Positions 50,362-58,051 of a stretch of 58,051 nucleotides of DNA are shown here, in pieces; positions within the stretch are counted from its first letter, which is position 1; every line of letters begins with the position of its first letter. A program made the position numbers and the translations under genes. The stretch spans positions 1 through 58,051 of the forward strand of contig JAUCQB010000060.1 of assembly GCA_030372985.1 (NCBI GenBank). The letters run 5' to 3'. The DNA is from Phycisphaerae bacterium (GTDB lineage Bacteria > Planctomycetota > Phycisphaerae > UBA1845 > PWPN01). The notes below the pieces were generated by a model that saw nothing but the letters and a program-made list of their open reading frames with translations, did not search any database and was not told the origin of the DNA.

Positions 50362-53037
50362 CTACTTGGCGGAGCCCTTGGCCCGGGCCTCCGCGGTTTG
50401 TGTAATCACCGCGGACGCAGCCTTGATCCCGTTGACGTCGTTGAGCATGCAGTTCAGACCTGCGGCGGTGAGGACTCGTCCGGCGGGTAACTGCACTTGT
50501 TTCTCGAAACCGCTCTCCCGGTCAATGCCGCCGCGGAAGAGCTTCTCCTCGCCGAGCGTGCCATCCTTGTTGAGCGGGCGTGCCCAGACGCCCATGCGTT
50601 TGACGTCCCACTCGGGAGCGATGCCGGCGCCAAAGCCCGTCGCGACGTAGCCGGGCGGCAACTCAATCTGTGCTTCGAGCCCGGCGTCGCGTTCCCAACC
50701 CGTCCGCAGTTCCTCGGGTTCGCCCAGCGAACCGTCGGGCATGAGCGGCTGAATGCGCATCCACATCGTGGTGATGTTGTCGTAGTGGGCACGAGCGCCG
50801 AGGCCGGTGATCACATATCCCGGCGGTGCCTCGAGATATCCTTCAACCTTGTCGTTCGCCTCGACCTTGTGGTCGGTCAGTACCAGCGACAGGCGTTCGG
50901 CGGTTCGAACCGGCGGGGCATCTGCCGCAGCCGGGGCTGGGCCGAGATCATACACGTGCACATGATCGACGTAAGCGCTCGCCGCGTCGAGGTCTCGCCA
51001 GCGGAAGAAGCCGAGACCGATCGTGGCCTGTTTGCCCGCCGCAACCCAGCGATGCTCAAACCGCATCCACTTGCCGTCCGTCCAGTACCACTGGCTGGAG
51101 TTGAGACCGTCGAAGTTCTCGCCACCGCTCGGATCGACGAAGAGCCGAACCCGCGTATCCCCGCGAGGCCCATTCTTGACCGCCGTCAAGCCCATGGCCG
51201 CCAGCACGTAGGTGTGGCCCGGCGTGGTCGCGATCTTCTGGGAGAGCGTGCTCTTGAAGAACACCTGTTCGCGCTTCTCGCCGGCCAAGTGCGTGAATCC
51301 GGCCATGTGACTGCCCCAACGCGTGCCGATGCCGAGTTCCTTGATCTCGGACTTGCTCGCGATGCCCGCATCAGGCGTATCCAGGACACCCGCTGGAGCG
51401 GCATTCCATCCGCTCAAGCCTTCCTCGAACTCCGCGTTGGCGACCTCCACCATTCTGCGATATCGCATCGGTTCGCGATCTGCTCCGGCAACCACCTTGG
51501 GCGGAGCGAGATTGACGAAGCAGGGAGGGTAAGGCCTGGGCGATAGGAGGATGGACTCGATCTCACCGGTTCGGGGCATGCGCACACTGTAGAGCGGAGT
51601 ACGCCACACCAGCCCGGTCGGACCTGTGGAGGTCATCCGAAACTGGTAATCATGGCTTGGCCACACGGGAATCGTCACCTCAGTCTTGCCCTTCTCCATG
51701 TCCACGTGCTGCAAGTCAGGGCCTGCTCCCTTCATGCCGGGGCCGCGGATTTCGATGCGTGCAGGGGCCGGAAAGCTCTGCGACCAGGCGAGGTTGAGCT
51801 TGCTGTCCTGCGGCGCGGTCGCGGTCAGATTGAAGATCGCCGGCAGCGCCCCTGGCTGAGGCTCGCCGTAGATCGTGGCGTGAATATCGCCTCTGATGAT
51901 TACGACGTCTTTCTGCTCGGGAAGCTGGCCTTTGTGCGGAATGGCGGAGACTTCGATCTGGTATCGCTCGCCGACCGCGACCGGAAACTCATCGTGTGCA
52001 AAAAGGAACGGAGCGGCGTGGGGACCGTTCTCGGGCCCACAGCTCAGGCCGGTTTTGGGGCCGGTAACAAGCTTTCCGTCGGCCGAACGCACCCGAATGA
52101 CCAGGTCGCAGCAGTTGTGCTCGGTTGGCGGGTCCATAAGGATCGGCGAGACGTTCAGCGAGATCATTCGTACGTTCGGTGTTTGCGTGATGAACCAGAC
52201 ACGGTCGGTGTTGTACACCCAGCCCTCTTCATCGGCGTTCTCAATGGGCGATCGCTTCAGGTCGGCCGGCTCCTCAAGGATGCGGATCGCCAGGTCGCTT
52301 TCCGGTTGCGGGGTGCCGTCGACATACAACAGGCCACCGTCATAGGCGTTGCCGATCGAATGCAGGTGGGGTATCCAGGCCTTGCCGTCCTCACGCCACA
52401 GGCGGATGCCATACGTGCGTCCCCGAGCCATCGGAGCCTGTCCGGAGATCCAACGGGCCATTCCCCATTCCGTCGAATGACCGGAGGAGAACGTCTTTGT
52501 CGCGCCGATCTGTCGCCCGCCGATCCCGCCTTCGACGAGAGCGGCGCGGAAGATTCCCGGCTCGGATGCGACCATCAGCGTGATGCTGACCAGCTCCGTC
52601 GACGTGGCAGTGAAAGTTTGCACGAATTCGCGGGCCGACCACCCCCAGACGCAGCCGTCCGGCTGGTACACATGATCGATGACCAGATCGGCGCTGTTGA
52701 CCCGGCTCTCGTCGGCTTGGGCCCCCGAGATGATCCGCGGATAGATGGGGCCATGCTCGACGAACGTGAAGTCCATCAGTCCGTAGCAGAAGGGGAATTC
52801 GGTGTATCCCTCGTCAGCCATGCCCGTATTGCCGATGCCGATTCGCTTGTCCTGTGTCCAGACTGACCGGGTCTTGGGCAGGTGGGGAGCATTGTCCTGT
52901 GCGCCGACCATCCGGTAGAAGAGCTGACGTCCGCGGGGCCGTCCCTTGTCAGCACCTTCCTCGGCGATTGCGGGTACTGCGCCGATTGCCAGGCCGGCGA
53001 GACTGAGCATGGCGAGTCGGCGGGGGTTGGTAGCCAT
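50362..53037 (-). CDS. large secreted multidomain protein with C-terminal repeats
   Basis: An 891-residue exported protein that I cannot assign to a known family. A signal peptide (LAMLSLAGLAIGAVPAIA, within residues 1-26) precedes beta-rich regions. A fibronectin-type-III-like stretch lies around 400-490 (PAIFNLTATAPQDSKLNLAW). A carbohydrate-binding-type jelly-roll follows at about 530-700 (GWNAAPAGVLDTPDAG to YVDHVHVYDLG). Three repeats of about 57 residues end the protein, each built on PPGYVITGLGAR-like and GxLGEEKLFRGG-like motifs. Start: GGAGG six bases upstream of the ATG at 53037. Likely a cell-surface or extracellular glycan-binding protein. Confidence 0.75.
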   Translation of the reverse strand: MATNPRRLAMLSLAGLAIGAVPAIAEEGADKGRPRGRQLFYRMVGAQDNAPHLPKTRSVWTQDKRIGIGNTGMADEGYTEFPFCYGLMDFTFVEHGPIYPRIISGAQADESRVNSADLVIDHVYQPDGCVWGWSAREFVQTFTATSTELVSITLMVASEPGIFRAALVEGGIGGRQIGATKTFSSGHSTEWGMARWISGQAPMARGRTYGIRLWREDGKAWIPHLHSIGNAYDGGLLYVDGTPQPESDLAIRILEEPADLKRSPIENADEEGWVYNTDRVWFITQTPNVRMISLNVSPILMDPPTEHNCCDLVIRVRSADGKLVTGPKTGLSCGPENGPHAAPFLFAHDEFPVAVGERYQIEVSAIPHKGQLPEQKDVVIIRGDIHATIYGEPQPGALPAIFNLTATAPQDSKLNLAWSQSFPAPARIEIRGPGMKGAGPDLQHVDMEKGKTEVTIPVWPSHDYQFRMTSTGPTGLVWRTPLYSVRMPRTGEIESILLSPRPYPPCFVNLAPPKVVAGADREPMRYRRMVEVANAEFEEGLSGWNAAPAGVLDTPDAGIASKSEIKELGIGTRWGSHMAGFTHLAGEKREQVFFKSTLSQKIATTPGHTYVLAAMGLTAVKNGPRGDTRVRLFVDPSGGENFDGLNSSQWYWTDGKWMRFEHRWVAAGKQATIGLGFFRWRDLDAASAYVDHVHVYDLGPAPAAADAPPVRTAERLSLVLTDHKVEANDKVEGYLEAPPGYVITGLGARAHYDNITTMWMRIQPLMPDGSLGEPEELRTGWERDAGLEAQIELPPGYVATGFGAGIAPEWDVKRMGVWARPLNKDGTLGEEKLFRGGIDRESGFEKQVQLPAGRVLTAAGLNCMLNDVNGIKAASAVITQTAEARAKGSAK

Positions 53038-53110
53038 CGTGGACCTCCTCTGATTGCCTCTCACGCTGTGATTGCGCGCTTCAGGCACACAGACTCACAA
53101 AACCGTATCT

Positions 53111-53133
53111 TCTTGTGCAATAATATCTTGTGC
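53111..53133. promoter_or_regulatory. direct repeat TCTTGTGC upstream of the 53037 gene
   Basis: TCTTGTGC occurs at 53111-53118 and 53126-53133, 15 bases apart, within an AT-rich stretch 75-95 bases upstream of the 53037 start. This could be an operator, but no regulator is identified. Confidence 0.3.
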
Positions 53134-53226
53134 GACTCGCGGGTCATGGTAACTGATCGTGAGCATCCTGTCAAACCGCTGATTCGTTCTGATACGGCTG
53201 AAGTCTGGCTTGGACGACCCTGATGG

Positions 53227-54207
53227 TCATTCACGGGTCCCATGTGGTGAGACAGCCTGAGGAACAAGGGCCGGGATGTCGGTCAGTCCGAAGCCGATCG
53301 CCTTGCCCTGCCACGTGTCGCGGTGAGCGAGGGTCTGCTTGATGTCCTCCAGGACGCCGGCCTTGTCCAAACACCACTCCGGGGCCACGAGAATCTCGCG
53401 AGGAGCGTCCGCATGCATGCGCTGGATGATCATCGTGGCCGGCAGAATCTCGAGCACGTCACAGACCAGATCGACGTACTCCCGGCGATCGAGCAGCGAG
53501 ACCTCGCCGCGGGCATATTGAGCGGCCATGACCGTGTCGCGCATGATATGCAGCAGATGGATCTTAATGCCATCGATAGGCAGTTGAGCGATTCGACGGT
53601 GGGTGTCGAGCATCATTTCGCGCGTTTCACCGGGCAGGCCGAGCACGGTATGTGTGCAGATCCTGATCCCGCGGTCGCGGGTCATCTCGATGGCGTCGAG
53701 GAACTCCCGGTAGCCGTGACCGCGATTGATCATCTTGAGTGTGGCGTCATGGGCGCTCTGAAGGCCGTATTCGAGCCAGACCTCGCCACGGTTGGCGTAT
53801 TCGGCGATCAGGTCGATCTTTGCCCGATCAACGCAATCCGGCCGGGTTCCGATGGATAAGCCGACGATCTCGGGGAACTTCCACGCCTCGTCGTACAGTT
53901 CCCCGAGGTGCTCGACCGGAGCGTAGGTATTGGTGTACGCCTGAAAATAGGCGATGAACTTCGTTGCTCTCGACCGGCGCCGGGTCTGCTCGATCCCCCG
54001 TTCGAGTTGCTCGTGGACGACGGCCGGATCTGTCCGGGCGTTGGGGCTGAAACCGGCGTTGTTGCAGAAGGTGCAGCCCCCGTACCCCCGCGTGCCGTCG
54101 CGGTTCGGACAGGTAAAACCTGCGTGGACGGTCACCTTGTGAACCCGGCAGCCGTAACGCCGACGCAGGTAGCAACTGAACGGATAGTAACGGGGCGAAT
54201 CGGTCAT
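53227..54207 (-). CDS. TIGR01212/YhcC-family radical SAM protein
   Basis: A 326-residue radical SAM enzyme. The iron-sulfur motif is CPNRDGTRGYGGCTFC (CxxxxxxxxxxxxCxxC, as in the YhcC/TIGR01212 and Elp3-like group). Family features follow: FIAYFQAYTNTYAP, SIGTRPDCV, LEYGLQSAHDATLKMINRGH and HTVLGLPGETREMM. The length matches the family. YhcC is of uncertain function, with tRNA modification suggested by relatives. The ATG at 54207 begins at MTDSPRYYPFS as in homologues; the frame upstream to 54486 is non-coding in character. It is transcribed alone. Confidence 0.93.
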   Translation of the reverse strand: MTDSPRYYPFSCYLRRRYGCRVHKVTVHAGFTCPNRDGTRGYGGCTFCNNAGFSPNARTDPAVVHEQLERGIEQTRRRSRATKFIAYFQAYTNTYAPVEHLGELYDEAWKFPEIVGLSIGTRPDCVDRAKIDLIAEYANRGEVWLEYGLQSAHDATLKMINRGHGYREFLDAIEMTRDRGIRICTHTVLGLPGETREMMLDTHRRIAQLPIDGIKIHLLHIMRDTVMAAQYARGEVSLLDRREYVDLVCDVLEILPATMIIQRMHADAPREILVAPEWCLDKAGVLEDIKQTLAHRDTWQGKAIGFGLTDIPALVPQAVSPHGTRE

Positions 54208-54409
54208 TTCTTGCTCGTCAAGCCGATGCGGGTTTGGCCCGCAAGGCAAGAAGGTTCGGAGGCTGTTGTCCTCCCCTATGATAGACCACCGGCGGTATTC
54301 TGTCACCGGGATGGGTAGAGATCGGTGGTCGTTTTCTCCGGCAAGACGCCTTGGTCGTGATGAAGCGGCTGGCTCGGACGGTTGTCGAGCAGGCAGGGTG
54401 GGTATGGGG

Positions 54410-54429
54410 CACCGGCAGGCCGGTGTTTT
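54410..54429 (+). terminator. small hairpin followed by TTTT, orphan
   Basis: CACCGG and CCGGTG pair around CAGG, followed by TTTT. There is no plus-strand gene immediately upstream, so its role is unclear. Confidence 0.3.
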
Positions 54430-54732
54430 CACGTATAAGCTCGTGCTTGGCAAGAACCGCTCGATGCTGAACGCCGGTGAGCGCACTTCACCGTCGCAAC
54501 AGCGAAACCAAACCTCTGCAACGGCGATGCATCAGACGCTGCATCAACGAGAATGACCAACTGTCGAAGGTTCGTCGTTGGTCAGTGGTCCGCTCGGCAA
54601 GGCAGCTACTGTACGCGCAGGCCGGCGTTGTTCGCGAATCGCCTCCGTCCGGGCAACATGGGGGGCTCGTTTGCCGGAGAAACTCTATTCGTTTGGCCGC
54701 CCTATGCCCAGGCAAGATCGCAAACGGTGGTG

Positions 54733-54761
54733 TTGCAGCCGAGTTCAATAAATGGTACAGT
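54733..54761 (+). promoter_or_regulatory. candidate promoter of the MazF-like operon
   Basis: TTGCAG (54733-54738), 17 bases, TACAGT (54756-54761). The expected start lies about 45 bases before the first gene of the three-gene operon. Both hexamers deviate from consensus. Confidence 0.4.
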
Positions 54762-54811
54762 ACTTAAACACGACACGTGACTGCCGGACTTATAGGACGA
54801 GCAGGTGCCCA

Positions 54812-55561
54812 ATGCGTAAGTCGCCCACATATATACACTTCCGTGTCCAATGGCAGTTGCTGGGACCAGACTCGCCGGGTCAGCGTTTCGAACGTCAGCG
54901 ATTTCAAGACTTCTTGGCGACGCTGAATGCGGATCCCTTACTGGGTGATTATGACGACTTCTCTTATCGGGCCGATCGGTGCGAACTTGCGAAAGTGCGG
55001 GAGAGCCGTTCGGCCGGCGTTCAAGCCTTCAACAAGTTGGTCTACGCCAACGATCAACTCACGGTTGTTGAGGAGTGGGCGGACGCGGGTGCAACAGAGT
55101 TCTCTGCGCGACTCGTGGAGATCCTCCGCGCCTGGTTCAAGCATTTCCCGAACACAATGTCCGTCATGCAAAGGTGTTGGCTTCGGGCTCTGTTACAACC
55201 CATGCACCACACAGATTCCCGCGTGTTCATCGGGGATCGCGTGCTAAAGCTGGGGAAGCATTTCGCTGGTACCTTCGTCCAAATGCCCCATCAGGTTGGG
55301 TTTGCCGTCGGATGCATTCGGCCGTGGGACCAGCAGCAAGTGGTTATCGACACGAAGGTTAATTCCTGGCGAGACAACGTCTCGGTATGGATTGAGGTAG
55401 CGAGCACAAACGTGTTGGCGCCGCCTATCAACACCACTAACCCTGAACGCGCGGGAGTCCCATTCGCCATTTGCAGGGATTTCCTTGAAAACGAGGTCAT
55501 TGGTTTGCTCGCGCGGTTTGACGCGCCAGAGGACGACAACCTGATAGGAAAAGAAGAATGA
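54812..55561 (+). CDS. uncharacterised protein, TIGR04255-like (tentative)
   Basis: A 249-residue cytoplasmic protein. I do not recognise it firmly; the pattern of an N-terminal strand (YIHFRVQWQLL), a central SARLVEILRAWFKHFPN segment and a long beta-rich C-terminal half (VSVWIEVASTNV) recalls the TIGR04255 group of uncharacterised proteins. It is the first gene of a tight three-gene operon ending with a PemK/MazF-like toxin; its stop codon overlaps the next ATG (ATGA). AGGTG lies six bases upstream of the ATG at 54812. It could be a regulatory or antitoxin component. Confidence 0.6.
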   Translation: MRKSPTYIHFRVQWQLLGPDSPGQRFERQRFQDFLATLNADPLLGDYDDFSYRADRCELAKVRESRSAGVQAFNKLVYANDQLTVVEEWADAGATEFSARLVEILRAWFKHFPNTMSVMQRCWLRALLQPMHHTDSRVFIGDRVLKLGKHFAGTFVQMPHQVGFAVGCIRPWDQQQVVIDTKVNSWRDNVSVWIEVASTNVLAPPINTTNPERAGVPFAICRDFLENEVIGLLARFDAPEDDNLIGKEE

Positions 55562-55929
55562 AATCTGCCTTTCTCGATAGCCGCGTTGCCATGGGGTCGG
55601 ACATTGTGCGGCGAGCGCACGGTTACCCTACCGATCTCGCCGAGGGTTCCTCGCTCGGCGATGCGTGGATCGAAATGAGGCAAATCCGAGTCCTCGTGGG
55701 ACAATGGGGGCCGGCCGTCCGATTGTCTGCGCCCGAGCTTGATCTGGTGGTTGATGGACAGGATTTCACCGAAGCTTGGGCGGCCTTCTTGCGGGATGTC
55801 ACCCGGAGATCGGACAGTGCTTGGTTGACCTTCGATGTTGGTTCCCTGCGGGAAAAGGAATTGCATCTCGCGATGGATGCCTCCGAAGAGGAGACTTGGG
55901 CCTGCGCAGACGAAATCGATGAGAAGTGA
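55558..55929 (+). CDS. hypothetical acidic protein, candidate antitoxin
   Basis: A 123-residue protein with an acidic C-terminus (MDASEEETWACADEIDEK), not recognised. It overlaps the preceding gene by four bases (ATGA) and the next frame by a GTGA overlap, so its translation is coupled to both. The position just upstream of a MazF-like toxin, its small size and acidity are what one expects of an antitoxin, but no AbrB, RHH or HTH DNA-binding motif is visible. Confidence 0.6.
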   Translation: MKSAFLDSRVAMGSDIVRRAHGYPTDLAEGSSLGDAWIEMRQIRVLVGQWGPAVRLSAPELDLVVDGQDFTEAWAAFLRDVTRRSDSAWLTFDVGSLREKELHLAMDASEEETWACADEIDEK

Positions 55930-55931
55930 CC

Positions 55932-56297
55932 ATGGGAAAAACCGACTGGCACCCCTCACCTGGCCATATTGTATTTGCTTCGGTGCCATACGCTGACGTG
56001 GAAGGCAGCAAAAGTCGATTTGCTGTGGTCGTGTCAAGCGCGGTCTTCAATTCTGCCTACCCCGAAGTTGTTGTTGCGTTCGCCACCCGATCGCTCAACG
56101 TCCGGCATCATCGGCCTTATGACGTATGTGTATCTGACCGACACCCGGAGTTCGCGCAGACGGGTCTGACGGAGAGCACAACTGTGCGATGTGGACGGCT
56201 CTGGACACTGAACCAACGAGCCATTGCCCATGTTGTAGGTGTGATGCCTTCAGATCTCTTGATCGACGTCGAGAGATTGGTTCGTCAGTGCTTCTGA
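55932..56297 (+). CDS. PemK/MazF-family toxin-like protein
   Basis: A 121-residue protein with the features of PemK/MazF endoribonucleases: PGHIVFASVPYAD at the first strand, GSKSRFAVVVSSAVFN, then EVVVAFATRS, and the TESTTVRCGRLWTLNQ segment near residue 85 that carries a conserved Thr/Arg-type core in the family. It should be a cytoplasmic RNA-cleaving toxin or a relative. GAGAAG precedes the ATG at 55932; a GTG at 55926 is possible. No canonical MazE is encoded; the two upstream co-transcribed genes are candidates for its control. Confidence 0.78.
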   Translation: MGKTDWHPSPGHIVFASVPYADVEGSKSRFAVVVSSAVFNSAYPEVVVAFATRSLNVRHHRPYDVCVSDRHPEFAQTGLTESTTVRCGRLWTLNQRAIAHVVGVMPSDLLIDVERLVRQCF

Positions 56298-56602
56298 CGG
56301 CGGCCGGGTGTAACGGGCGATTGTGGATCTGGGGCTACGGCGTGGATTGTCAATGGAAACGATGGCAACCGATAGGCATGATCGGTCGGCAGGCTCTATT
56401 CTCTGGCGTGAGGAGCAGCATAAGGCCGGCCCTGTCTCGGTTGTTGCTCCATTTCGTCCCAGACCAAGCCCTTTGCTAGGGGTTCCGTCCATTCTTCAGT
56501 GATCGGTGGTCTTTCTGGTGATCGGACGTGAACAGGCTGAGGGGCTTCCCGTGCTTAGCACTCGCCGCTCAGGATTGACCATTCACAGCCTACTTCTTCG
56601 CC
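56298..56602. other. intergenic region, nothing recognised
   Basis: A 305-base spacer between the convergent MazF-like and zinc-ribbon genes. No terminator-like hairpin with a T-run, RNA gene or coding region is seen. Confidence 0.45.
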
Positions 56603-57880
56603 TCACGGCATCCGCGTTAGCCTAACCTCCGCTTCAACGGTCTGGCCGACGGCAGGGGGATCGATGGGCAGAAAGCCCGGCAGGGGAGGATCGAGCCTGG
56701 CCTTGGTAGTGACCGTGGCCGTGCCTTGCCAGGAGGCTCCGATCGGCGAAGACAGTCGGACCGAGCCGGTGAGCATGCGCCGGAGCGCACCAACGTCCAG
56801 GGCCACGCCGGTGGCAACGCACCAGCGTTCGATGGGGATCTCAAAAGTCCTGGTTTGCCCCGGCTCCGTCTGAAACTCAGCCTTGTCGAGTTTCAGGTAG
56901 AACCAGGTGCCGATCTGCTCGATGTTCGCGGCAAATGGGGAGGTCTGGTCGTTGATGGTCACGGTAAATCGACCTGTTGCGGCGGGGTAGAAACGGCACA
57001 GCTCGTTGAGTCGACCAATCTTGTCTTCGCGTGTGGTCCTCTCCGCCAGTTGATCCAGCGTTTCGGCCTCAGGCTTCAAGCCGTTCACTGCGCACAAAGC
57101 CTTGGCAGCGGCCCGACGCACGTCGACCTGTTCGTGGTTGCTCAGGACCGCCAGCCGCCGGGGGCCAATCGCCTCCAGGACGGTCATGCCTTGCTCGCGG
57201 CCGGCGGCGCTGTCTGCCATATCCAGAATGGGGCGGAGGTTGGCGACGTTTCCGCAGCCGATGAGCATTGCCGCCGCTCGCCGGATATCCGGGCGCGTGG
57301 CCGAGAGCATATCGAGGAATACCGGCAGGTTCTGATCATCGACCCGTCCCGCGAATTGGGCTGCCAGCGAGGCCTCGTCGCCGCCCTTGTCGAGGTGCTC
57401 GGCCGCCAGTCGGGCGGTGGCCATGTGCGCGACCTTTTCGCCACTGTCGATCGCCGAGGTGGTCGCAGCCTTGAACACCCAGTAGGTGCCGATACCAAGC
57501 GCCGCGAGGGCCGCAAGACCTGCGATGAGCTTCCACGGCAGGGCCGACAGAGCCGGTGATTTGCCCTCCACTTGTCGGGGCTGCGGGCGGCGAACGATGC
57601 CGGTGACCTGGTTCGCGCCGCATTCCGGGCAGGTGATGGTATCCTCGTCCAGCGGGGCCTGGCAGATGATGCAGTTGCGGAGTTCCTTTTTCTCCGTGGG
57701 GGCCTCGACGCCGATCCACGAGTCCTCGCCAAGGTCGGTCTGCTTCCACTCGAACGGCACGCGCACCTGGCCGATGCGGAACGTCTGGTGACAGCCGGTA
57801 CAGACGGCCGTCTTGCCCATGCCCTCGGTTTGCGTTCGGTATCGCCGCTGACAGTGCGGACAGGCGACTCGGATCATCAT
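56603..57880 (-). CDS. membrane protein with zinc ribbons and HEAT-like repeats
   Basis: A 425-residue protein of unknown function. The N-terminus has a zinc-ribbon (CPHCQRRY ... CTGCHQTF) of the MJ0042 type, and a second ribbon at about residues 70-90 (CIICQAPL ... CPECGANQ). A single transmembrane segment follows near 118-136 (LIAGLAALAALGIGTYWVF), then HEAT-like helices (RPDIRRAAAMLIGCGNVANL, VDVRRAAAKALCAV), and a beta-rich C-terminus. Planctomycetes often combine such ribbons with a membrane anchor. The gene is complete: its start at 57880 lies 13 bases before the adapter at the contig edge. Confidence 0.8.
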   Translation of the reverse strand: MMIRVACPHCQRRYRTQTEGMGKTAVCTGCHQTFRIGQVRVPFEWKQTDLGEDSWIGVEAPTEKKELRNCIICQAPLDEDTITCPECGANQVTGIVRRPQPRQVEGKSPALSALPWKLIAGLAALAALGIGTYWVFKAATTSAIDSGEKVAHMATARLAAEHLDKGGDEASLAAQFAGRVDDQNLPVFLDMLSATRPDIRRAAAMLIGCGNVANLRPILDMADSAAGREQGMTVLEAIGPRRLAVLSNHEQVDVRRAAAKALCAVNGLKPEAETLDQLAERTTREDKIGRLNELCRFYPAATGRFTVTINDQTSPFAANIEQIGTWFYLKLDKAEFQTEPGQTRTFEIPIERWCVATGVALDVGALRRMLTGSVRLSSPIGASWQGTATVTTKARLDPPLPGFLPIDPPAVGQTVEAEVRLTRMP

Positions 57881-57892
57881 TCACCTCAACGT

Positions 57893-58051
<159 letters not shown>

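Larger units (their letters stand above)
54208..54811. other. intergenic region between divergent genes
   Basis: A 604-base spacer. It contains a small terminator-like hairpin at 54410-54429 (CACCGG/CCGGTG plus four T) with no gene before it on that strand, and a candidate promoter at 54733-54761. Otherwise nothing is recognised. Confidence 0.45.

Overview
The window looks like a metagenome-assembled contig from a high-GC planctomycete, most likely of the Phycisphaerae type. The evidence is the gene repertoire: Tat-exported sugar isomerase/epimerase-like and Gfo/Idh/MocA proteins, a DUF1080 protein, an ECF sigma factor paired with a WD40 serine/threonine kinase, a planctomycete-style sigma-70 factor, and an M6 protease ending in the dockerin-like calcium loops common in that phylum. 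The lineage is inferred from gene content; no rRNA is present. Both ends are sequencing artefacts: a Nextera adapter at 9-41, and a Nextera/P7 read-through from 57893 that runs into poly-G. Genuine sequence is about 42-57892.

Layout. 248-13491: ThpR ligase/phosphodiesterase, exported sugar isomerase-like lipoprotein, secreted esterase, M6 protease, a primary-like sigma factor and a BNR-repeat protein, separated by long spacers. 13522-20492: endonuclease V, then a convergent kinase/ECF sigma pair, a secreted beta-rich protein, and a scar region. The scar holds a 243-bp copy of the 3' part of endonuclease V, a REP-like palindrome and a truncated VapBC toxin-antitoxin locus. 20493-28440: BNR-repeat protein, a hybrid histidine kinase with a LuxR-type regulator, a DCC-family protein, an exported ADP-ribosylglycohydrolase-like lipoprotein and an exported oxidoreductase.

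28571-37036 is the most striking block: eleven co-directional genes forming an arsenic island. It encodes ArsR, an ArsP-like permease, a small redox thioredoxin, an ArsF-like membrane protein with three CxxC motifs, three exported thioredoxins, CcdA, a small dimeric-barrel protein, ArsM and ACR3. No ArsC is encoded. I infer a membrane electron relay (CcdA to exported thioredoxins to ArsF-like protein) working with arsenical methylation and efflux. A creatininase-family gene follows.

38372-43581: a subtilase, a small Cys-rich protein, a DUF1080 protein, and a decayed 1.57-kb integrative element. The element sits at tRNA-Gly(GCC), flanked by 45-bp tRNA-derived repeats, and carries a DUF4258/HTH toxin-antitoxin-like pair and an integrase C-terminal remnant. 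44144-53037: an exported carbohydrate-type set (fucose-isomerase-like protein, DUF6259-like glycosidase, SGNH hydrolase, MFS transporter, large secreted protein). 53227-57880: a YhcC-like radical SAM protein, a compact three-gene operon ending in a PemK/MazF-like toxin (a candidate undescribed toxin-antitoxin or defence module), and a zinc-ribbon/HEAT membrane protein.

Regulation by alternative sigma factors, kinases and exported enzymes is a recurring theme. Several spacers carry clusters of perfect short hairpins with unrelated stems, some sharing an AGGA loop.
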